Assembly (NCBI GenBank): GCA_036130055.1
Contig: JAYYOR010000027.1
Location: 124,001 to 188,000, forward strand
DNA: 64,000 nucleotides
DNA from: TMED69 sp036130055
GTDB lineage: Bacteria > Pseudomonadota > Gammaproteobacteria > Ga0077536
Direction of reading: 5' to 3'
Position numbers and translations under genes: made by a program. Within the stretch, counting starts at the first letter, position 1, and every line of letters begins with the position of its first letter. Shown here in pieces: positions 8,606-17,516 of this stretch. The notes below the pieces were generated by a model, which saw only the letters and a program-made list of their open reading frames with translations, did no database searches and was not told the DNA's origin.

Positions 8606-9760
8606 TCAAATTTGACGGCATAATTCTGTAATCCTGTTAATGAGTAATGAATTACCTGCAAATTCGTAATAACTTAATTCTCTTCTATCAGCCGCCGATT
8701 TCCTTAAGCTGTCAAATTCCATCATCAATAGTTCTGTCGGGCAAAATTCTGCAATTGATTTTAGTTTTTTACTTAAATTATTTAAAGGAAAAACCTTGTT
8801 AATTAGTTCCTCTATTTCATTATTAGAAGTCTTAGTAATATTTTTAGAAATTTTTGTCTCAATAATTGAATTTATTTTTCTATTTTTTAGTCCAAAGTGA
8901 TTAAAAATAGATGGCAATATTTTTCCGACAGCCCTATATTTTGATTCTACGGTAGCTCCAGCAATGTGCGGTGTCGCCAACCATACCTTTCCCACGAGAG
9001 ACGCATCGATATTTGGTTCATTTTTCCAACAGTCAAGTGCTACTTTTACTCCGCTCTTCCTATCAAGCATGAAAGAAAGAGAATCCTCATCTATGATTCC
9101 ACCTCTGGAAGAATTAATAATCAATACTTTATCCTTCAGTTGTGCCAATAATTCACTATTTATAAGATTTTCTGTAGGAAATCTTCCTCGTCGATTTAAA
9201 GGAACATGAATAGATAAACAATCACATTCTTTTGCCAACTCTTCGAGGGAAAAGTGGTTTCTGTCTAGGCCGGACTTCATATTTTTAGGAGGATCATTTA
9301 TTAAGACTTGAACACCAAGACTTTCGAGGATCCGAGTTAGTCTGCTACCGATTTCTCCGTATCCGATTACACCCACTCTTATTTTTTTTAAACTTGTTGC
9401 GATGTGTTTACTGTACATTAAAATTAAAAAAATCACGTACTCTACTACAGCTATTGCATTTGAGCCTGGTGCATTGACCAATTTAATATTGGAATTTTTT
9501 AAATAACTCTGATCAATATGGTCTAGTCCAGAGGTCGCCGAACAGACCAACTTTAAATCGCTCTGCTCTAAAAGCTTTTGAGATACTTGTGTGACTGACC
9601 TCACAACTAACACCTCCGCCCTTCCTATCATAGCGCTTTTGAGAAGTCTCCCCTTGAAAGGAATAATTTCTAGAGGCTCTAGAATTTTTGGAAAAAAACC
9701 AATAAGCTCTTCATCAACCAAAACATGATAGTTACTATTTTTTTGGTAGATAGATTTCAC
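8606..9760 (-). CDS. pdxB: erythronate-4-phosphate dehydrogenase
   Basis: A 384-residue D-2-hydroxyacid dehydrogenase that oxidises 4-phosphoerythronate in the DXP-dependent pyridoxal phosphate pathway. The Rossmann motif is VGVIGYGEIGSRL near residue 127, followed by IINSSRGGIIDE and the catalytic HIAGATVESK. The C-terminal domain, after about residue 290, is the poorly conserved PdxB dimerisation region. PdxB is largely gammaproteobacterial, which helps place the organism. A SerA-like assignment is less likely because of the PdxB-type C-terminus and because no ACT domain is seen. Confidence 0.88.
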   Translation of the reverse strand: MKSIYQKNSNYHVLVDEELIGFFPKILEPLEIIPFKGRLLKSAMIGRAEVLVVRSVTQVSQKLLEQSDLKLVCSATSGLDHIDQSYLKNSNIKLVNAPGSNAIAVVEYVIFLILMYSKHIATSLKKIRVGVIGYGEIGSRLTRILESLGVQVLINDPPKNMKSGLDRNHFSLEELAKECDCLSIHVPLNRRGRFPTENLINSELLAQLKDKVLIINSSRGGIIDEDSLSFMLDRKSGVKVALDCWKNEPNIDASLVGKVWLATPHIAGATVESKYRAVGKILPSIFNHFGLKNRKINSIIETKISKNITKTSNNEIEELINKVFPLNNLSKKLKSIAEFCPTELLMMEFDSLRKSAADRRELSYYEFAGNSLLINRITELCRQI

Positions 9761-9773
9761 CAGCTTTACTTTA

Positions 9774-10691
9774 CTATTTTAGTTCTTCCGTATTTTCTTC
9801 ATTCGACAGAAAGTCCTCTCTCGACAAATTTAAAAATACTAAAGTCGAACCGGCCACATAGATAGAGGAATACGTTCCGACAATTACCCCAAAACCCAGT
9901 GCGAGCGAAAAGTTTTTGATCATATCTCCACCGAGAAGAAAAAGGGCAAATACAACCATTAAAGTAGTTCCCGAAGTGACTAATGTTCTGGAGAGTGTTT
10001 GATTGATAGACAAATTTATAATTACTTCCGGAGTAACAGCTTTACGAGAAATTTTAAAATTTTCTCTCACTCTATCAAAAACCACAATCGTATCGTTTAA
10101 GGAGTAACCAATGATTGCAAGAAAGGCGGCTAATACCGTAAGGTCAAACTCCAAACGCATTATAGAAAAAATTCCCAGTGACACAACAATATCATGAAGG
10201 ACTGCAAGGACAGCACCGAAAGCAAATTTACTTGTAAACCTCAGCATCACATATACTAATATCCCAGCCAAAGCGTAGATTAGGGCCAGGATTCCATCCT
10301 CAGTCAATTCAGAGCTAATTTGCGGACCAACCATATCTACAAAAACCACAGTGCCACCTTTCAAGTTCCTCTCAACATCTGTTTTTATGTCCTCTGTTGA
10401 TTTGGCAAGAAATTCTGGCGAAACCTTTAGCAAAACCTCCCTTCCAATCCCAATGGTTTGCAATTTTGCAGTTTCAAAACTTGTTCCAATCAGCATTTTT
10501 CGGATAGATTCGGCTTCAACAGGCGCATCGAATTCGACGTTTATTGAAGCGCCTCCTCTAAAGTCAGTCCCAAGCTGGAGTCCTTGGAATACCATTGAGG
10601 CTATGGACATGATCACGAACACCAACGATATAGATACCCACAAATTCTTTTTCGATAAGAAGTTAAAATTAAATTGTCTTTTCATAAGCAA
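9774..10691 (-). CDS. secF: protein translocase subunit SecF
   Basis: A 305-residue inner-membrane protein with six predicted membrane segments. It has the N-terminal GTDFRGGASINVEF motif after the first membrane helix and the conserved IIGYSLNDTIVVFDRVREN segment. SecDF uses the proton motive force to pull proteins through SecYEG on the periplasmic side. It directly follows secD with a 1-base gap. Confidence 0.98.
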   Translation of the reverse strand: MLMKRQFNFNFLSKKNLWVSISLVFVIMSIASMVFQGLQLGTDFRGGASINVEFDAPVEAESIRKMLIGTSFETAKLQTIGIGREVLLKVSPEFLAKSTEDIKTDVERNLKGGTVVFVDMVGPQISSELTEDGILALIYALAGILVYVMLRFTSKFAFGAVLAVLHDIVVSLGIFSIMRLEFDLTVLAAFLAIIGYSLNDTIVVFDRVRENFKISRKAVTPEVIINLSINQTLSRTLVTSGTTLMVVFALFLLGGDMIKNFSLALGFGVIVGTYSSIYVAGSTLVFLNLSREDFLSNEENTEELK

Positions 10692-10692
10692 C

Positions 10693-12504
10693 TCATATTT
10701 TCAGCTCAAGCTTAGCCTTCTTGCCGTACAGATAATTTACTATAGCTCTTGTACCCACTATGGCAGTAAACATTGAAGTTATAATTCCGATTGATAAAGT
10801 TATAGCAAACCCCTTTACGGGGCCTGTTCCAAAACTAAATAATACTAGAGCTGCTATCAAAGTCGTAATGTTCGCGTCTGCTATAGTTGAAAATGCTTTT
10901 TTATAACCTGAAGCAATACTCATTTGAGGCGTGTTCCCATTTGCTATCTCTTCTCTTATGCGCTGAAAGATTAACACATTCGCGTCAACGGCCATCCCTA
11001 CGGTTAATACAATACCAGCAATACCAGGTAGGGTGAGCGTAGCCTGGAGCACAGATAAAATAGCAACGATAAGTATTAAATTAACTAAAAGTGCGACATT
11101 AGCAAATATTCCAAATTTTCCATAATAAAAAAACATAAATAACATTACGCAAAATAATCCAATAATCACAGAACGATAACCACTTCGAATGTTTGCCTCA
11201 CCTAAAGTAGGCCCTACAGTACGCTCTTGTATGATTTCCATTGGAGCTGCAAGTGACCCGGCTCGGAGTAATAAAGCCAAAGTTCTAGCATTTTCGGTAT
11301 TATTAAGTCCGGTGATTTGAAACCTTTTTGACAATTGGTCGCGAATTGTCGCTATATTTATAACTTCCTCAAACCTTTTCCCCTTTCTTTGCTCAATAAA
11401 AACCACTGCCATTGGTCTGCCAATACGGTCTCTAGTGGCTTTGCTAAAAATTCGAGACCCTTTGCCATCTAAAGTTATGAAAACCGCGGGTGAACCACTT
11501 TGTTGATCGAATCCTGAAGAAGCGTCAACAACGTATTCTCCCGTAAGCAATACCTTTTTTTCTAAAAGAACTGGCGACCCATCTGTTTTAGTAAACAATT
11601 GAGAACCAATCGGAAGTCGTCCCGAAGAAGCATCCCGGATATCTCCATCCAGAAAAACCATTCTAAACTCTAAAGAGGCCGTTGCACCTATTATTTTCTT
11701 TGCCTGAGCCGTATCCTCAATACCTGGAAGCTGAACAACTACCCTACTTTTACCTTGCCTTTGAATAACTGGCTCTGAAACTCCAAACTCATTCACTCTA
11801 TTTCTTAGGGTAGTAAGATTTTGCTGGAGAGCATTTTCTTGTGATTCCGCTAGATATGACTCCTTGACGCCAAACACGATACTTGCCTCGGAGCTCGACA
11901 ATACGTCAATAGTATCAAGTTCCCCAATTAGGAGTTTTTCGCTCGTTTTAACCAAATCGACAGAATCAAAAACTATACTGATACTTTTCAAATCTTTAGT
12001 CGCCGACCTATATCTGATTTTGTTCTTACGAAGGACTGTTTTAATTTCCTCTAGTGTCTGATTTAGTTTTTGCTTTGAAACTGCCTCCATATCAACCTGC
12101 ATTAAAAAATGGACACCCCCTCGTAAATCCAGTCCCATAAACATCGGGCTCGCCCCAAGTGATTTCAACCATTTTGGACTGGTCGGGGAGAGTCCAAATG
12201 CAAGAACGGCTTCTGAAGAATCAATAGTAGAACTTAGGCTTTGCATTACTCTACTTCGACTTTGTGAATCGCCAAATTTAATAACAAATCCGTTCTGAGC
12301 CAACTCAATTTCTTTTGGAGTTATACCTATTCTGTCAATTTCTGCTTTTATTTTCTCTTCAATAAGCTCGACGTCCTCGCCTCGGTTTTGGAAGGAGACA
12401 AATATGGAGTAATCCTGCGGAAAAAGATTTGGAGACGCATATATTAAACCCAAAAATACAATAACTAATATAAAAGCATATCTCCAAGGTGGATACTGGT
12501 TCAC
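10693..12504 (-). CDS. secD: protein translocase subunit SecD
   Basis: A 603-residue inner-membrane protein. Visible features are an N-terminal membrane helix, the LGLDLRGGVHFLMQV-type motif after a large periplasmic P1 domain, and a C-terminal five-helix block containing VGMAVDANVLIFQRIREEI. It forms SecDF-YajC with its neighbours. The yajC-secD-secF order is standard and the tgt-queA genes upstream complete the common proteobacterial block. Confidence 0.98.
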   Translation of the reverse strand: MNQYPPWRYAFILVIVFLGLIYASPNLFPQDYSIFVSFQNRGEDVELIEEKIKAEIDRIGITPKEIELAQNGFVIKFGDSQSRSRVMQSLSSTIDSSEAVLAFGLSPTSPKWLKSLGASPMFMGLDLRGGVHFLMQVDMEAVSKQKLNQTLEEIKTVLRKNKIRYRSATKDLKSISIVFDSVDLVKTSEKLLIGELDTIDVLSSSEASIVFGVKESYLAESQENALQQNLTTLRNRVNEFGVSEPVIQRQGKSRVVVQLPGIEDTAQAKKIIGATASLEFRMVFLDGDIRDASSGRLPIGSQLFTKTDGSPVLLEKKVLLTGEYVVDASSGFDQQSGSPAVFITLDGKGSRIFSKATRDRIGRPMAVVFIEQRKGKRFEEVINIATIRDQLSKRFQITGLNNTENARTLALLLRAGSLAAPMEIIQERTVGPTLGEANIRSGYRSVIIGLFCVMLFMFFYYGKFGIFANVALLVNLILIVAILSVLQATLTLPGIAGIVLTVGMAVDANVLIFQRIREEIANGNTPQMSIASGYKKAFSTIADANITTLIAALVLFSFGTGPVKGFAITLSIGIITSMFTAIVGTRAIVNYLYGKKAKLELKI

Positions 12505-12560
12505 TTTTTTTACCTTAGCAATTTAACGACAAAGGATGTTCGGAGAAATTTGTGAGAAGA

Positions 12561-12896
12561 TCATTGTTTAATTGTTCCCTTAGGCACGACCTGCGCTATT
12601 GCCTGACGTTGAACCTTGACTTCTACATCTTTTGAAATCTCGATTTTCAGGAAACTGTCTTCCAGCACTTTTATCTTACCCAACAACCCACCATTTGTTA
12701 CAACCTCATCCTCGATTTTTAGAGCATTAATCATTTTAGTATGTTCTTTTTGTCGTTTCATTTGCGGCCTAATCAAAAAGATATAGAAAACAACAAATAA
12801 TAAAATAAGGGGTATAAACTGTCCTATCCCCGGCGATTGACTCTCTGAAGCTGTTTGTGCGTATGCATTCGCTATTATAAAATCCATGTAACTCAA
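12561..12896 (-). CDS. yajC: preprotein translocase accessory subunit YajC
   Basis: A 111-residue protein with one membrane segment (about residues 25-45) and the cytoplasmic motifs RPQMKRQKEHTKMI and DEVVTNGGLLGKI typical of YajC. It associates with SecDF. It lies between tgt and secD, 56 bases before secD. Confidence 0.97.
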   Translation of the reverse strand: MSYMDFIIANAYAQTASESQSPGIGQFIPLILLFVVFYIFLIRPQMKRQKEHTKMINALKIEDEVVTNGGLLGKIKVLEDSFLKIEISKDVEVKVQRQAIAQVVPKGTIKQ

Positions 12897-12942
12897 GCCT
12901 TCTTATAATTTTTGTAAATAGTTTACCACAGTCTAAAAATTA

Positions 12943-14040
12943 TCAACCATATTTAGCTAAAATACTCCGTTTATAAGCGGTCCACTGATTCTTAAAAATA
13001 GATGCTCGAGCTCCTCTCATAAGTTCTACAAAAAAATGAATATTGTGAATAGTATTCAATCTAGCTCCTAATATCTCATTATTTTTATCTAAGTGATGAA
13101 GGTAGGCTACAGAAAAATTTCTGCACGTATAACACAAGCATTTCGGGTCAAGAGGGGAAAGAATATTTCGATATTTCGCATTTCTGAGCTTAACAATGCC
13201 GTTAGTCGTGAAAAGATAACCATTCCGAGCATTTCTAGTAGGCAAAACGCAGTCAAACATATCTATCCCACTATCAACGGCATTAATTAGATCTGATGGA
13301 GTTCCAACTCCCATCAAATAGCGAGGCCTGTTTATCGGGAGCAATTCCGCGGTAAACCTGGCGATCCTATATAAAATGGATTGTGGCTCGCCAACTGATA
13401 ATCCTCCAATCGCATACCCATCAAACCCAATATCAATAATTGATTCCGCTGATTTTAACCTCAATTCTTCGAACATGCCTCCTTGAACTATTCCAAACGT
13501 GGAACTATCGGATCCATGGCTCGCTCGCTTTGATCTATCCGCCCAACGACTCGAGAGCTCCATAGATTGCTTTACCTTTTCAAAATCGGTCGAAAAAGGT
13601 GTGCAGTCATCAAAAATCATTTTAATATCAGAATTCAACCGTGTTTGTATTTCTATTGATTTTTCTGGCGATAAAAAGAGAGAGGAACCATCAATAGGGG
13701 AACGAAAAGAGACGCCTTTTTCCGAGATTTCGGCAAATTTACCCAAACTAAAGACTTGGAAACCACCAGAGTCGGTAAGAATCGGTCGAGACCAGTTCAT
13801 AAAATTATGTAAACCTCCATGCTTTTCGATAACTGGAAGTCCGGGACGTAACATCAAGTGATAAGCATTACCCAGTATTATTTGCACTTTTAGCTCAAAC
13901 AATTCAGTAGGCGTGACCGATTTTACTGCTGCGTAGGTGCCAACGGGCATAAAAACAGGCGTTTCTATAGCCCCCTTTTCGGTAACAATTAACCCTGCTC
14001 TTGCGCCACCACAAGAATGAATAAGAGAGAACTTCATCAA
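12943..14040 (-). CDS. tgt: queuine tRNA-ribosyltransferase
   Basis: A 365-residue enzyme that exchanges guanine 34 of GUN-anticodon tRNAs for preQ1. It carries LTDSGGFQVFSLGKF with the catalytic/base-binding aspartate, GGLSVGEP, FDCVLPTRNARNG with the nucleophilic aspartate, and a zinc site of the form CLCYTC followed by a downstream HH (YLHHL). It is 7 bases after queA; together they make queuosine-modified tRNA. Confidence 0.98.
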   Translation of the reverse strand: MMKFSLIHSCGGARAGLIVTEKGAIETPVFMPVGTYAAVKSVTPTELFELKVQIILGNAYHLMLRPGLPVIEKHGGLHNFMNWSRPILTDSGGFQVFSLGKFAEISEKGVSFRSPIDGSSLFLSPEKSIEIQTRLNSDIKMIFDDCTPFSTDFEKVKQSMELSSRWADRSKRASHGSDSSTFGIVQGGMFEELRLKSAESIIDIGFDGYAIGGLSVGEPQSILYRIARFTAELLPINRPRYLMGVGTPSDLINAVDSGIDMFDCVLPTRNARNGYLFTTNGIVKLRNAKYRNILSPLDPKCLCYTCRNFSVAYLHHLDKNNEILGARLNTIHNIHFFVELMRGARASIFKNQWTAYKRSILAKYG

Positions 14041-14047
14041 TAATTAA

Positions 14048-15085
14048 TCACCGTTTCCTTGCTTTTTTTCTTTCAAGATACATTGCATCTCCATAACTAA
14101 AAAATTTAAAATTTTGATTTACAGCAAAATCATACACTTGTTTAATTCGGCTAATGCCGCCAAAAGCGCATACAAGGACGAAGAGAGATGATTTTGGCAA
14201 ATGAAAGTTCGTAACCATAGCATCAACAACCGAAAACTCAAACCCGGGTTTTATATAAATACTTGTCTCACCGTGAAATGGTAACAAATTCTGATCTTGC
14301 AAGTATAAAGATTCGAGCGCTCTGACTACTGTCGTTCCAACCGCTATAACCCGCCCGCCGTTTTCGCGAGCCTCTCTGATGATCTTGCAAACAGATTCAG
14401 ATATATTAAATCGCTCGGAATGCATTTGGTGGTCTTTAATATTTGGAGTTTTTATGGGTTGATAAGTACCTCTACCGATATGAAGAGTCAAAAATGCAAT
14501 TTTTACCTCATTTTTTTTGCAAGTTTCAAAGAACTTTTTTGTTATGTGCAAACCAGCCGTTGGTGCTGCCACAGCACCCAAATTTGTACCGTAGATTGTT
14601 TGATAATACTCTTCATCTCTCTTGTCTGGCTCCCTCTTTACATAAGGAGGTAAAGGTATCTTGCCAAATTGTAAAAACAAATCCATTATCGTTTCAAAAG
14701 ATGATTGAATAACAAAAAAATCTTTTTCTCTCGAAATCACCGTCAATTCGATTCCATTTTGCAGCCTCAGTTCTTTTCCCAAAAGATTCTTGGTAGCCCC
14801 ACCTAACCTTACCAAAGCCCTATGATTATCGATGATCCTCTCTAAAAGGATTTCAACTTTGCCACCTGAAATCTTTGTCACTTTCAATCGTGCCGGGATA
14901 ACTTTTGTATCGTTCAATACTACAACATCTCCCGGTCTTAAATACTTGTATATTTCTGAAAAACTGGATGAATAGAAGGTATTGTTCTCAGGAACAAGCA
15001 GAAGCTTTGATGAAGAACGATCGGATTTAGGGAATTGTGCTATTTGTTCTTTTGGTAGATAAAAATCAAAATTCGCTAGTTCCAT
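14048..15085 (-). CDS. queA: S-adenosylmethionine:tRNA ribosyltransferase-isomerase
   Basis: A 345-residue enzyme that transfers and isomerises the ribosyl part of SAM onto preQ1-tRNA to give epoxyqueuosine. N-terminal FDFYLPKEQIAQFP, GDVVVLNDTKVIPARL, and AAPTAGLHITKKFF with TLHIGRGTYQP are all family hallmarks. It is the first gene of the minus-strand queA-tgt-yajC-secDF block and is transcribed away from the tRNA-Leu gene. Confidence 0.98.
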   Translation of the reverse strand: MELANFDFYLPKEQIAQFPKSDRSSSKLLLVPENNTFYSSSFSEIYKYLRPGDVVVLNDTKVIPARLKVTKISGGKVEILLERIIDNHRALVRLGGATKNLLGKELRLQNGIELTVISREKDFFVIQSSFETIMDLFLQFGKIPLPPYVKREPDKRDEEYYQTIYGTNLGAVAAPTAGLHITKKFFETCKKNEVKIAFLTLHIGRGTYQPIKTPNIKDHQMHSERFNISESVCKIIREARENGGRVIAVGTTVVRALESLYLQDQNLLPFHGETSIYIKPGFEFSVVDAMVTNFHLPKSSLFVLVCAFGGISRIKQVYDFAVNQNFKFFSYGDAMYLERKKARKR

Positions 15086-15122
15086 AGTTCAATACTTCCG
15101 TAAATATATTAAATTATTAGTA

Positions 15123-15128
15123 TATAAT
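15123..15128 (+). promoter_or_regulatory. -10 box for the tRNA-Leu gene
   Basis: A perfect TATAAT lies 12 bases before the mature 5' end of tRNA-Leu, which places transcription start just upstream of the tRNA. No good -35 hexamer is seen at the matching distance, so this is a partial assignment. Confidence 0.4.
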
Positions 15129-15140
15129 AATTAAGAAATT

Positions 15141-15224
15141 GCCGGGATGGCGAAATTGGTAGACGCGCCAGACTCAAAATCTGGTATAGGAAACTATGTG
15201 TGGGTTCGAGTCCCTCTCCCGGCA
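15141..15224 (+). tRNA. tRNA-Leu, anticodon CAA
   Basis: A full class II tRNA cloverleaf. The acceptor stem is GCCGGGA with TCCCGGC, the anticodon stem is CCAGA with TCTGG around the loop CTCAAAA (anticodon CAA, reading UUG), a long variable arm follows, and the T arm contains GGTTCGAGTCC. The discriminator is A and the next bases are CAA, so the 3' CCA is not encoded and must be added by the nucleotidyltransferase. Confidence 0.97.
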
Positions 15225-15377
15225 CAAGTCTTAATAGACAGTTTGGCAATTTAGGTTAAAGCTTGAATAAGGTAATCTATAAAACTTAACTTTCTAATAC
15301 TGTTAAAATGACGTTTAGTCAGGTGAAAAAACGAATCAGCATGCTACGATAATTCATTAAAGTATCAAAAAATATCT

Positions 15378-16397
15378 ATGAGAAAAAATATTACTCTGAC
15401 CGGAATTACTACCACTGGAACCCCTCATCTCGGGAACTATGTAGGTGCGATTAGACCTGCTATCAGAAGCAGCGATAAAAAGGACCATAAATCATTTTTT
15501 TTTCTCGCAGACTATCATGCACTTATCAAAAATCATGACAGAGAACTTGTCTATGCTTCAACAAAACAGGTGGCAGCCTGCTGGTTAGCGCTCGGTTTAA
15601 ATACAGATAATGTGTTCTTTTATCGGCAATCTGATATCCCAGAAATAGCAGAATTAGCCTGGATATTGAACTGTATGACTGCTAAAGGATTAATGAATCG
15701 GTCCCATGCTTACAAAAGTGCGGTCCAAACCAACATAGAAAAAGGCGAAGATAGCGACCTTGGTATCACAATGGGCTTATTTAGTTATCCAATCTTAATG
15801 GCAGCAGACATACTTTTATTCCAAGCAGATAAAGTTCCTGTTGGTCGAGATCAGATCCAACATGTAGAAATGGCTCGAGACATCGCACAAAGATTTAACC
15901 ATGTTTACGGAAAAATATTCCAACTTCCAGAGGTTGCAATAGATGAAAATATAGACACATTAGTCGGACTCGATGGAAAAAAGATGAGTAAAAGTTATAA
16001 CAATACTATTCCAATTTTTTCAAGTGAAAACCAATTGAAGAAAAACATCAATAAAATCAAAACTAATCTACTAGAGCCTGGACAACCTAAGAATCCCGCT
16101 GATTCGATTGTTTTTCAGTTCTGGAAAGCTTTCGCATCAAAAGCCCAAACGGATGAAATGCGTGAAAAATTTAGAAATGGAATATCTTGGGGCGAAGCTA
16201 AAAGCGAGCTTTTTGAACTAATAAACGAGCAATTGTTAGAACCAAGGGAGAAATATAATCAGCTTATTTCTGAACCGAAAAAAATTGAAACATTACTGAT
16301 TGAAGGGGCAGAAAGAGCAAGAGAGGTATCTAGGCCCTTTATAAAAAAAGTCCGTGAAGCAGTAGGGATTAAAACACTGATAAAACCTAATAAATGA
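15378..16397 (+). CDS. trpS: tryptophanyl-tRNA synthetase
   Basis: A 339-residue class I synthetase. The HIGH-type signature is TGTPHLGNYVGAIRP near the N-terminus and the KMSKS motif is GKKMSKSYNN near residue 200. ADILLFQADKVPVGRDQIQH matches the bacterial TrpRS core. It charges tRNA-Trp. It stands alone behind tRNA-Leu with a 153-base gap in which no terminator is obvious. The C-terminal insert SSENQLKKNINKIKTN suits the longer proteobacterial form. Confidence 0.98.
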   Translation: MRKNITLTGITTTGTPHLGNYVGAIRPAIRSSDKKDHKSFFFLADYHALIKNHDRELVYASTKQVAACWLALGLNTDNVFFYRQSDIPEIAELAWILNCMTAKGLMNRSHAYKSAVQTNIEKGEDSDLGITMGLFSYPILMAADILLFQADKVPVGRDQIQHVEMARDIAQRFNHVYGKIFQLPEVAIDENIDTLVGLDGKKMSKSYNNTIPIFSSENQLKKNINKIKTNLLEPGQPKNPADSIVFQFWKAFASKAQTDEMREKFRNGISWGEAKSELFELINEQLLEPREKYNQLISEPKKIETLLIEGAERAREVSRPFIKKVREAVGIKTLIKPNK

Positions 16398-16439
16398 AAG
16401 GACTTCATCTTTAAATTAGTTTTAATTAAAATTCTTGGC

Positions 16440-17477
16440 TCAGAGATTTAAAATAATTTGATTAGCTTCCGACCAATTATCCATCAAAGATTCGCACGCA
16501 GTGAGTTGGCCCCACGCCCTTGTAAGATTATGAGAAGAGGCGTCTTCAAAACTTTCTGAATTCCATCCGAAATACTTTTCTTCAATCGCGTCTATCAGAA
16601 AGCGCATGGATAATTCCAAAAAAATATGGGCTGTGACGGGAAGCGAACAAAATATTTCTTCTTTTGGGAACAAATCTTTGACCACATTTAGATAAGAATA
16701 AATCGCCGATTCAAATATTTTTACATCAAACACACCTAATGCTTGATCTTCAGAAGACAAATTACACCACGAGCGAAATGCATCAGCTAATTCCCACCCC
16801 AATTCGGATTGCCCGACCGTATCAAAATCAATCATGCATTTTACTGTAGGAGTTTCATTTGAAAATAAAAAATTTGAAACTTTTGGATCCCCATGAAGAA
16901 GATGCTCGGGATAACAAGCTATAGGCGGTAAACTTTCAAGTCTTCGTGTAACAGCATTAGCACAATTCCTTACATCCCGTTTTCTACTATGATTGGGAAA
17001 TTTTTCTAAAACCGCAAACAATTTTTCAAGCTGTGCTTTTGCTCCTCGCTTTTTTCTCTCTTTCCCTTGGATCCCTTTGCAATCCTGCACTGAAGAGTGA
17101 AACACACCCAAAACTCTAGCAAGCTCTTTGGATTCCTCAACCGAGCTTATTTTTACCTTAGAGAACCCATCTATAAACCTTAAAAGACGCCAATTCCCAT
17201 TCGGATTATTTACAACAAATTTTCCGCTTTCAGTCATAACCAATTGCGGGGCGTCTATGCCCTTCGATAATAAATGCTCAGAAACCAAATAAACCAAATT
17301 AGTCACTGAGCTTTTAAATTGTCTATTTAATTGTTGAAGTACGTATTTTGGACTTCCTGCAACATAAATCAAAAACGTTTTGTTTATCAAACCTCCCGCT
17401 AGAGGGTGCACCGAGCAATCACTGATATTATATTGATTTCTTAAGACTAATAGACATTCTTCTAAAAGCTTATCCAT
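16440..17477 (-). CDS. APH-fold small-molecule kinase (NahK/ThrB2-like)
   Basis: A 345-residue aminoglycoside-phosphotransferase-fold protein. It has an N-terminal nucleotide loop region (PLAGGLINKTFLI), a lysine-containing strand KYVLQQLN, the catalytic loop LLHGDPKVSNFLF and the metal-binding MIDFDTVG. The family includes N-acetylhexosamine 1-kinase, homoserine kinase II and choline kinase-like enzymes; the segment VLQQLN is reminiscent of NahK-like sugar kinases, but the substrate cannot be set from sequence. It lies 39 bases downstream of the M16 peptidase gene on the same strand. Confidence 0.8.
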   Translation of the reverse strand: MDKLLEECLLVLRNQYNISDCSVHPLAGGLINKTFLIYVAGSPKYVLQQLNRQFKSSVTNLVYLVSEHLLSKGIDAPQLVMTESGKFVVNNPNGNWRLLRFIDGFSKVKISSVEESKELARVLGVFHSSVQDCKGIQGKERKKRGAKAQLEKLFAVLEKFPNHSRKRDVRNCANAVTRRLESLPPIACYPEHLLHGDPKVSNFLFSNETPTVKCMIDFDTVGQSELGWELADAFRSWCNLSSEDQALGVFDVKIFESAIYSYLNVVKDLFPKEEIFCSLPVTAHIFLELSMRFLIDAIEEKYFGWNSESFEDASSHNLTRAWGQLTACESLMDNWSEANQIILNL

Positions 17478-17516
17478 AGACCAATATCCTCTGGTACAAG
17501 TTCCTTGAAGGCAGAT